This document shows, piece after piece, positions 20,070 to 26,853 of a DNA stretch of 64,000 bases. Position 1 is the stretch's first letter, and each line of letters opens with the position of its first letter. The translations under genes were made by a program, and so were the position numbers. Origin of the DNA: Herpetosiphonaceae bacterium (lineage in GTDB: Bacteria > Chloroflexota > Chloroflexia > Chloroflexales > Herpetosiphonaceae); NCBI GenBank assembly GCA_026003835.1, contig BPHZ01000002.1, forward strand, positions 310,001 to 374,000. Reading direction: 5' to 3'. The notes below the pieces were generated by a model, which was not told where the DNA came from, did not search any database, and saw nothing but the letters and a program-made list of their open reading frames with translations.

Positions 20070-20366
20070 ATGCACAAAAGTGATGTTGTAAAGCGGATGG
20101 CCGAGAAGGCCGGCCTATCGCAGAGCCAGGCAGCTAAGGCCCTGGCAGCCTTTCAGGAGACCGTGCAGGAGGCGCTGCGCAACGGCGAGAAGGTTGTGCT
20201 GACCGGATTCGGCACGTTCGAGCTGCGCGAGCGCCGGGAGCGGCAGGGTATGAACCCGAAGACTCGCGAGAAGATTACTATTCCCGCTGGAAGGACACCG
20301 GGTTTTAGCGCGAGCAGCGCTCTTAAACGATCTATCGGCGGGTCCGGCGGCGGAACGGAGAGCTAA
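20070..20366 (+). CDS. HU-family nucleoid DNA-binding protein
   Basis: 98 residues, the normal HU length. MHKSDVVKRMAEKAGLSQSQ, AAKALAAFQETVQEAL, the core VLTGFGTFELRERRERQGMN, PKTREKITIPAGRTPGFSAS and the C-terminal LKR match the HU/IHF family. The Pro at the tip of the DNA-binding arm is present (here ITIPAGRTPGF). It bends and compacts DNA as a homodimer. A good promoter lies upstream (19981-20009) and a strong hairpin downstream, so it is monocistronic. Confidence 0.92.
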   Translation: MHKSDVVKRMAEKAGLSQSQAAKALAAFQETVQEALRNGEKVVLTGFGTFELRERRERQGMNPKTREKITIPAGRTPGFSASSALKRSIGGSGGGTES

Positions 20367-20387
20367 CGCTCCGTGTGTGAGGATGCC

Positions 20388-20419
20388 TGGCGCCGCAGGT
20401 CGCCTGTCCTGCGGCGCCA
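20388..20419. terminator. Terminator hairpin after HU gene
   Basis: Perfect 12-bp stem TGGCGCCGCAGG / CCTGCGGCGCCA with an 8-nt loop, 22 bases after the stop. Confidence 0.65.
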
Positions 20420-20611
20420 GTGACTCTTGACGCCACCCCTTCCACCATCCTGCCATCCTGGCTAGGTGACGATGCGTGGTATACTGAAGACGACTATGCT
20501 CTTGCGGCCATATCGACGTTAAGCGCTTGATCGCTCAGCGAAGCGAAACATCGGAGGACGTTAGGCCGCCCTCTCGTTTCCTGTGGAGCGACGCGAGCCA
20601 GGGATCATCGC

Positions 20612-21394
20612 ATGCTGAGGACTGTAACGGCGACTCGCTATGTTACGCCGCTGCGCGAGGGCGGATCGCTTCCCGCCATCATAGAGGCCGACGATGATGG
20701 CCTTTATGTTCTCAAGTTCCGGGGTGCCGGGCAGGGGCCGAAGGCACTGATCGCCGAACTTATCTGTGGTGAGCTTGGCCGTGCCCTTGGGCTGCCCGTG
20801 CCGGAGCTGGTCTTTGTGGAGCTTGACCCTGCGCTGGGTCGTAACGAGCCGGACGGTGAGATTCAGGCGCTGATCAATGCCAGCGCCGGGCTCAACCTGG
20901 CGCTCGACTTGCTTCCCGGCGCTCTGGGCTTTGATCCACTGATAGTCTCTCTGGTTCCATCTGACCTTGCCTCGCGTATCGTCTGGTTCGATGCGTATGT
21001 GACCAATGTAGACCGCACCGCGCGTAATCCCAATATGCTGATATGGCACAAGCAGCTTTGGCTGATCGACCACGGCGCTGCGCTCTACGTTCACCATAGC
21101 TGGAGCGACTATCTGACTCGCTCGCGGACCCCATTTCCTGCGATTAGAGATCATGTGCTGTTGCCAGCGGCGCTTGATATCTATGCTGCCGACGAGGCGC
21201 TTGCAGGTCGCGTTACCCCTGCCCTTCTCGAAGCCGTTGTGGCCTCTATTCCCGATAGCTGGCTGGATAGCGGGCCGCCGTTTCCTGATCCGGTGGCGCA
21301 CCGCGCCGCATACGTGAGCTACCTGCTGAATCGCCTTGAATCGCGGAGAGCGTTTGTGGAGGAGGCCGCCAATGCCCGCGCGCAGCGTGTTTGA
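20612..21394 (+). CDS. HipA-like kinase (HipA_2 family)
   Basis: 260 residues. TATRYVTPLREGGSLPAIIE and LYVLKFRGAGQGPKALIAEL (invariant Lys and Gly-rich loop) resemble the N-lobe of short HipA-type kinases. Further on, WFDAYVTNVDRTARNPNML carries the catalytic-loop Asp and Asn, and LWLIDHGAALYVHH the metal-binding Asp. This short HipA_2 form is usually encoded together with DUF3037, as here: the next gene starts inside this gene's end. HipA toxins phosphorylate aminoacyl-tRNA synthetases, but the activity of this short type is not established. Start ATG 20612 has AGGGA upstream. Confidence 0.75.
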   Translation: MLRTVTATRYVTPLREGGSLPAIIEADDDGLYVLKFRGAGQGPKALIAELICGELGRALGLPVPELVFVELDPALGRNEPDGEIQALINASAGLNLALDLLPGALGFDPLIVSLVPSDLASRIVWFDAYVTNVDRTARNPNMLIWHKQLWLIDHGAALYVHHSWSDYLTRSRTPFPAIRDHVLLPAALDIYAADEALAGRVTPALLEAVVASIPDSWLDSGPPFPDPVAHRAAYVSYLLNRLESRRAFVEEAANARAQRV

Positions 21395-21773
21395 GTATGC
21401 TATTGTGCGCGTTGTGCCGCGTGTCGAACGCGAGGAGTTTATCAACGCCGGCGTGATTGTCTTCTCTCGCACGCTCAACTTTCTTGGCGCTCGGGTAGAG
21501 CTCGATACCAGGCGTCTGGCGGCGCTGGCTCCAGATCTAGATGTTGCTGCTGTGCAGGAGCAGCTTCAGCATATTCCACTCATATGCGCCGGTGGCCCGG
21601 CCGCAGGTCCTCTCGGGCTGCTGCCGGCCGCCGAGCGTTTTCGCTGGCTTGTCTCGCCACGCAGTACTGTCATTCAGACCTCGCCGGTCCATTCTGGTAT
21701 ATGCGATGATCCTCATGCCCTGCTCGACAAGCTTATGGCCACGATGGTGCGGCAGCCCATGAACGTCGGTTGA
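21372..21773 (+). CDS. DUF3037 protein, partner of HipA-like kinase
   Basis: 133 residues from ATG 21372, which has GGAGGAGG 7 nt upstream and overlaps the preceding gene by 23 bases. The sequence FEYAIVRVVPRVEREEFINA, GVIVFSR..NFLGARVELD, then VSPRSTVIQTSPVHSG is characteristic of DUF3037. This domain is nearly always paired with a HipA_2 kinase. By analogy it may be the antidote or a regulatory subunit, but no biochemical role is known to me. Confidence 0.75.
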   Translation: MPARSVFEYAIVRVVPRVEREEFINAGVIVFSRTLNFLGARVELDTRRLAALAPDLDVAAVQEQLQHIPLICAGGPAAGPLGLLPAAERFRWLVSPRSTVIQTSPVHSGICDDPHALLDKLMATMVRQPMNVG

Positions 21774-21900
21774 CGCGATTTCCTCCATCGGAAAAAAGCA
21801 TTGCAAAGACTGAGATCATCAGCTAGACTGGTTCCAATAAGCTGGATGTTCAGAAACTCAGACGCTGGGCGAGACCTTGGTGTGTGTTGCGAGGAGGTCG

Positions 21901-23094
21901 ATGATGCGCACAGGTTGGCAGAACGACCATAAAGACAACAGATTGCTGCGAAAGGTCGCCTCCGCCCCGACGCTTGAAGAGATAAGCGAGTCGCAGCATA
22001 GATATGCCAGCATGGCCCTGCAGCGCATTCGTGAAGCTTCGCCGGAGGCATGCATGCCCGGCGATGTGCTGACACTCCAGCGAACTGTCGGCAACCGGGC
22101 GGTCTCTCGCACACTTACCACGGCTCAGGTCATTCAGCGAAACGGCGGTGATGGAGACAAGCTGAAGACGACGGCTCAGGATATCCTGAGCGGCGCTGTC
22201 GATATCCATGACGCAGCGCTCGGCCTCTCCGACCAGCAAGTTGCGCTGCTGGAAGCTATACTGCACATGTGGAAGAACATCCAGGATATCGAGCGAGTGA
22301 TTCAGCAGGTCGAAGCAGTCAGAGAGGCGATGTATCCTGAGCCAATCCCACTGGAGAAGTTTATCGAGTTTCAGCCCCAGTACGCCGCGCCGGAAGCGCA
22401 AAGTGGGCAACAAGTCATAGAGCTAATGGCAGGCTATAGTGGAATTAACATTCATCCCCTTGCCGTAACTGATCTAATCTCCAGACTCAAAGAGGGACTC
22501 AAGCCGGCCTCTAGTACAGGGACGGCGGCGAGGAGCGGTGATGAAAACGCCAGAGATGTGGTAAGCGTCAATGTTATTCCTCCCTCCAAGGGAAAACATG
22601 CTCAACTGGCTAAGCACTTTGTGACCTACGCTGCAGGTGGAGCGCTCCCTATCGCTATTGAGAAATTTGGCGATACCGGAAAGGAATCCCCGGATATCCT
22701 CTCGCTGAGAGCTATGCAGAGTGCGCTGATTGTGATTGACCCCTCCGGCCTGTCTCAAGATGATATCGCTAAGGTTCAGCAATCCTCTGACGGCGGTGGG
22801 GGCGAGGCAAGCCTTGGATCGATCTCACCGGATCGTTTTGTCTGCATCCTGGTACCCGCCGTTTTTGCCCGCTATCTTTCAGAAGAAGTGGTCAAGAGAC
22901 TCAAGATCCGCTTTGTGGGCAAGAAAACCAGCTCGATCTCCCACAACGTCCGGGGTGAGGGGGCGTTCAGGGGTAAAGATGTCGAGATTGAGCACCCGGA
23001 TTATGAAACGGCGCTCGCCCAAATCCTGCAAAGTAACCCTGACAAAACACTGCTCACACATGTCACCCGTCTCGCAGGGCTTAACATCGAGTAG
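21901..23094 (+). CDS. Protein with eCIS-associated N-terminal motif
   Basis: 397 residues; ATG 21901 follows GAGGAGG. The N-terminal region contains VLTLQRTVGNRAVSRTLTTA followed by VIQRNGG. This LQR-x-x-GN-x-AV...QR signature is the recurrent N-terminal motif of proteins linked to extracellular contractile injection systems, also seen before DUF4157 domains. The remainder (100-397) is mixed alpha/beta, without transmembrane helices, and I do not recognise it; a segment PDILSLRAMQSALIVIDPSG and the ending ILQSNPDKTLLTHVTRLAGL look globular. It could be an injected effector or a tail-associated factor. No sheath, tube or baseplate genes lie in the window, so the link is by motif only. Confidence 0.5.
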   Translation: MMRTGWQNDHKDNRLLRKVASAPTLEEISESQHRYASMALQRIREASPEACMPGDVLTLQRTVGNRAVSRTLTTAQVIQRNGGDGDKLKTTAQDILSGAVDIHDAALGLSDQQVALLEAILHMWKNIQDIERVIQQVEAVREAMYPEPIPLEKFIEFQPQYAAPEAQSGQQVIELMAGYSGINIHPLAVTDLISRLKEGLKPASSTGTAARSGDENARDVVSVNVIPPSKGKHAQLAKHFVTYAAGGALPIAIEKFGDTGKESPDILSLRAMQSALIVIDPSGLSQDDIAKVQQSSDGGGGEASLGSISPDRFVCILVPAVFARYLSEEVVKRLKIRFVGKKTSSISHNVRGEGAFRGKDVEIEHPDYETALAQILQSNPDKTLLTHVTRLAGLNIE

Positions 23095-23396
23095 TTGAGC
23101 CGCAGAACCTCAACTCGTCGAGCGGAGTTGTTATTGACATCGGGTGTATGCTAGGAATACGGGTGGCATTGCTCCTCCTGTCTGCCCCTTCCAGCAACAC
23201 AATCCAGCACACGCCCCCATCCTGATGGGCAAATACACAGCCTTATTTCCGCAGAGATCCATTGATCATGCACCGGTCAGGATCTCGTCAGCTTAACGAC
23301 CGCCTGCGGATGCTGTCCTATCATTCGTTTTCGCCCGCATTTCCCTTAGGCTAAACCCAAGTGGATGAAGCGAGAACGGATATCATGGGGGGCACT

Positions 23397-24689
23397 ATGC
23401 CGGTGAGAGAATTTGAGCGGTCGCTGCACCCGCGCGTCATGATGTACTCACAAGATGGCCTGGGTCTTGGACATATGCGGCGCACAACGTCAATCGCCGC
23501 CGGGCTGCTGCGCCTGCGGCCGGATGCGTGTGCCCTGACCCTGGCGGACTCACGCCTTGGTCAATTTTTCGAGAGTCGCGGGCACCACGACTACATCAAG
23601 CTGCCGTCGATTCTCAAGGCCGGGCCTGGCGACTGGCGCGCTGTCGGTCTGCCGCTTGCGTTCGCCGACGTGCATGCCATGCGTCGTGATCTGATCCGTA
23701 GCGCCGTGCTCAACTTCCAGCCTCATGTGCTGCTTGTCGACCACATACCCCATGGCGCGATGGGCGAGCTGCTGCCGGCGCTTGAGGCGCTGAGAGACAG
23801 CGGCGCCGATACCAAGGTTGTCCTTGGGCTACGCGATATCCTCGATGCCCCAGAGGTGGTGCGGGGCCGCTGGCAGGCCGAGGGCGCGTATGAGGCGATC
23901 GAGCGCTATTATGACATAGTTTTGGTGTATGGCAAGCGTGAAGTCTTCGACCTTGCAGAACAGTATCACTTCCCGCAGAAGATCGTCGAGCGCATGCATT
24001 ATTGCGGCTACGTTTGCACGCCGGAAACGCCGCGCTACGCCGCGAGAGTTCGCGCGCAGCACCTGCCCGGCGGTAACACTGAGACAAAACTGATCGTGGC
24101 GATGGCCGGAGGTGGAGCGGATGCCTACCCGATGATGCGCGCCCTGCTCGACGCTCTGCCCGTAATCCAGAAGCGCCAGCCCGTCATGCTGATCCTGATT
24201 GCCGGGCCGTTTATGCCCGACGATCAGCGCCGCGATCTCGAATCTCGCGCCCGAGGGCTGCCGGCGCGAGTGCGCCGGTCGGTAAGCGATACGCTAAGCT
24301 ACATGGCTGCCGCCGATGTGCTCGTCTCGATGGCGGGCTACAACACGACCATGGAGGCGTTACGCACGGGGACGCCGACAATTCTTGTCCCGCGCGCCGG
24401 CCCAAGCGCCGAGCAGCGCACCCGCGCCCGGCTGTTTTCGGCGAACGGCTGGGTCGAGATGATCGACCCGGACGAGCTGGATATTGATACGATAGTTGAG
24501 AAGGTTCTCGTATGCTTGCGGCGCGGAGCCGGCAGCATGGCGCAGGAGCGCCCGGACCTGCGTGGACTTGAGGCTGCGGCGGAGCGCTTGAGCACCCTGC
24601 TGCCACTTGCTGACAGCAATGATGAGGTGCTGGATGTGCCACTCAAGAGGCAAGCCCCGCTCCGGTCGTCCCTCCAGGCAGCGGCATAA
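23397..24689 (+). CDS. MurG-like glycosyltransferase (GT-B fold)
   Basis: About 430 residues. N-terminal half: VMMYSQDGLGLGHMRRTTSI (Gly-rich acceptor loop with conserved His), LLVDHIPHGAMGELLPALEA. C-terminal half: LIVAMAGGGADAYPMMRALL, then MAAADVLVSMAGYNTTMEAL, the nucleotide-sugar site of MurG-type GT-B enzymes, and ILVPRAGPSAEQRTRARLF. It probably transfers a sugar from an NDP-sugar to a lipid or metabolite acceptor; acceptor unknown. The start at 23397 has GGGGGG upstream, while ATG 23385 and GTG 23361 are possible. It ends 18 bases before a kinase-fold gene, probably in the same operon. Confidence 0.75.
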   Translation: MPVREFERSLHPRVMMYSQDGLGLGHMRRTTSIAAGLLRLRPDACALTLADSRLGQFFESRGHHDYIKLPSILKAGPGDWRAVGLPLAFADVHAMRRDLIRSAVLNFQPHVLLVDHIPHGAMGELLPALEALRDSGADTKVVLGLRDILDAPEVVRGRWQAEGAYEAIERYYDIVLVYGKREVFDLAEQYHFPQKIVERMHYCGYVCTPETPRYAARVRAQHLPGGNTETKLIVAMAGGGADAYPMMRALLDALPVIQKRQPVMLILIAGPFMPDDQRRDLESRARGLPARVRRSVSDTLSYMAAADVLVSMAGYNTTMEALRTGTPTILVPRAGPSAEQRTRARLFSANGWVEMIDPDELDIDTIVEKVLVCLRRGAGSMAQERPDLRGLEAAAERLSTLLPLADSNDEVLDVPLKRQAPLRSSLQAAA

Positions 24690-24707
24690 CTCTCAAGGTT
24701 GAGTGCA

Positions 24708-25979
24708 ATGGAGTACCGGCTTGACTTTGATCCACAGCTCCCGATGCTCGCGCTTGCGTTTGATCTTGACGCCGTGGCGCGGCTTTTTGAGCAGCGCTGG
24801 CCGAGAACCTCCGAGCACTCTGCCGGCGCTCCGCTCACAATCGAGCGGTGCAGGCTGCAAGATGTCAAATATCAGCCGGGGGTCCGCTGTGTGACGACCT
24901 ATGAACTGTTGGCCGAGGAGCCCGGCGCTGGGCGGCGGCAGACAATCGGCGTTCTTGAGATCAGCCCGGCGGGAGCAGAACACCGGCTGTTCGACGCGGA
25001 CCCTCAGCTCCCCTGGCTTGTTGCCGCCTCTCACGCCGGCGAGATGCGCGGACGCTTTGCGGGACTTGCGGGCGAGGACGGCGAGCTTGCGGCAATCACC
25101 GAGTGTGCGATCACCCCAATACGCTACAAGCCTGCGCTGCGCTGTGTGTTCCGCTACGATCTGCGCCTGGCCGGCGCCTCTCGTGTTTTCTATGGCAAGC
25201 TCCTGGCCCAAGGCGGCCTGCAGCTCAGCGAGACTATCCGCGCGCTGCATCGTCTCAGCCGGATGCGGCCGGAGCTGCCGCGTATCCTCCCCCTGCTGGC
25301 CTACTGGCCGGATCTGCGCCTGCTCATTCAGCCGGCGGTTGAGGGTGGTGTTGATCTCAACGTTCAGGCTTTTAGCACTGCTGAGAGCTCAGCGGCGCGC
25401 GAGCAGCTTCTCGCCGAGGCGGGCGCCCGGCTGGCGGCGCTGCATGCATCAGAGGGCGTCGCTGGGCAGCGCCGGACGATTGAAGACGACCTGCGCGAGC
25501 TGCGTGAGTATATTGCACCGATGGCCCAGGCGGCGCGAGATCTGGCGGCAGACTACGAGCGGGCGATCGCGGCGCTTGAGCGGGCTGCCGGCAAGCAAGA
25601 CGAGCCGGCGCCGGTGGCAAGCCATGGCGCGTTCCGCACCGACCAGTTTATGGTCGAGGACGGGCGGCTGGTGATGATCGATCTGGATAGCTTCTGCTGG
25701 GCGAATCCTGCTCGCGATGTTGGCAACGTTCTGGCCTACCTGCGCTGGAAGGCGCTGCGACAGCCACAGCAGGCAGATTTTATCGAGCGCGCCGGGCGGG
25801 CATGTATCGCCGGCTATGCGGCTGTGCGTCGCCCGCCCGACGAGCGTTGGATGGCGATCTGCCAGGCTGCCTCTCTGCTGAAAATTGCCGGCCGCCGTTT
25901 CCGCAGCCTGTCGATCAACGAATGGCCGCTTGTTCCCCACCTGCTCGACGAGGTCTGGGTCGCGCTTGAGCAGGCGTGA
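24708..25979 (+). CDS. Divergent APH-fold kinase-like protein, catalytic Asp missing
   Basis: 423 residues. Aminoglycoside-phosphotransferase/choline-kinase fold. Two N-lobe-like motifs appear (VKYQPGVRCVTTYELL and IRYKPALRCVFRYDLRL). A candidate ATP Lys follows in VFYGKLLAQGG, then the linker LRLLIQPAVEGG. The catalytic loop reads HGAFRTDQF where active enzymes have HGD....N, so the catalytic Asp is Ala and the metal Asn is Gln; the DFG-equivalent LVMIDLDSFCWANPARD keeps its Asp. A pseudokinase or a changed mechanism is possible. It directly follows the glycosyltransferase. Five further domains of this type lie in the next 17 kb. Convergent with the gene at 25982, separated by two bases. Confidence 0.7.
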   Translation: MEYRLDFDPQLPMLALAFDLDAVARLFEQRWPRTSEHSAGAPLTIERCRLQDVKYQPGVRCVTTYELLAEEPGAGRRQTIGVLEISPAGAEHRLFDADPQLPWLVAASHAGEMRGRFAGLAGEDGELAAITECAITPIRYKPALRCVFRYDLRLAGASRVFYGKLLAQGGLQLSETIRALHRLSRMRPELPRILPLLAYWPDLRLLIQPAVEGGVDLNVQAFSTAESSAAREQLLAEAGARLAALHASEGVAGQRRTIEDDLRELREYIAPMAQAARDLAADYERAIAALERAAGKQDEPAPVASHGAFRTDQFMVEDGRLVMIDLDSFCWANPARDVGNVLAYLRWKALRQPQQADFIERAGRACIAGYAAVRRPPDERWMAICQAASLLKIAGRRFRSLSINEWPLVPHLLDEVWVALEQA

Positions 25980-25981
25980 GA

Positions 25982-26767
25982 TCAGATCCGGCGGCCGCGC
26001 CAGCGCAGCAACGCGCCAAGGCCAAGCAGCGAGGCCGCTATAACAAGAAGCAGCGGCGACAGCGATGCAGGAGCAGGGCCGGTACGCGGCAGAGTGGTGG
26101 GCGCGCTATCAGTTGTGTAGATGACGACGTTATCGAAGTGGAGGTGCGGCCTTACAGCGTCGACGTTGCTGGCGATCATGCCCAGGCCGCCTTTGGCGAA
26201 TGAACTATCGCGAAAGCTATCGAGCATCTCCCCATTCAAGTAGATCGTAAACTGGTCGCCTTCGCCATCGACGCGGAGACGATTGACCTCCTTTCGGAGA
26301 TTGACCAGCGGCGACTCCGTCCAGGGGATGATCTCGCTCCAGCTATTGGGGCCGTCGTGCTTCAGGACCGTGTAGCGCCCGCCGCGGGGATCGAGCTGCA
26401 CGCTGTAGAAATGATCGTTATCCGTTGCCCGGAACACAACCCCCTGAGAGACTGAGCCGGCAAAATCATCGCTGTTATCCCACACATCCAGCTCGAAGGT
26501 AAACGAACTGTAGGCTTGACCCGGGAAGATCGACCAGCGCGTGTCGTTGTTTTGGAAGAGGATGAGATGGTAGACGCCGGGAGCGTGGAAGCCGCGAGAG
26601 TAGTCGGTTGCCTCCAGGTTATCGTCGAGGTTACTCTTCTGCGGATCGCTAAAATCGTCCGCAAAGACCTGCGATCCCTTCGGCGCTGGAGTCTCCGCGC
26701 CTGCAAGCGCCGGCCAGAGCGCCAGGCAAAGCGCTGCAACCATGCCTAGCTTAACTACCGCCTTCAT
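25982..26767 (-). CDS. Secreted laminin-like domain protein with LPRTG wall-anchor signal
   Basis: 261 residues from ATG 26767 (AAAGGGG upstream). Signal peptide MKAVVKLGMVAALCLALWPA, cut near AGA. The mature domain (VFADDFSDPQKSNLDDNLE, FHAPGVYHLILFQNNDTRWS, GVVFRATDNDHFYSVQLDPR, LHFDNVVIY) is a concanavalin-like beta-sandwich of the DUF1080/LamG type. The C-terminus has LPRTG, a hydrophobic helix and RWRGRRI, the layout of a sortase substrate. The same domain occurs inside the Ser/Thr kinase just upstream on the same strand. It is likely to bind an extracellular glycan. No sortase gene is in the window. Confidence 0.7.
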   Translation of the reverse strand: MKAVVKLGMVAALCLALWPALAGAETPAPKGSQVFADDFSDPQKSNLDDNLEATDYSRGFHAPGVYHLILFQNNDTRWSIFPGQAYSSFTFELDVWDNSDDFAGSVSQGVVFRATDNDHFYSVQLDPRGGRYTVLKHDGPNSWSEIIPWTESPLVNLRKEVNRLRVDGEGDQFTIYLNGEMLDSFRDSSFAKGGLGMIASNVDAVRPHLHFDNVVIYTTDSAPTTLPRTGPAPASLSPLLLVIAASLLGLGALLRWRGRRI

Positions 26768-26853
26768 GGGAATACCCCTTTCATTTCGGGTTGGGTAGCC
26801 CGAATGATTCGTCTGCAACCTTGATCTTCCGCTCCCTCATCTCAACCTGCTGC

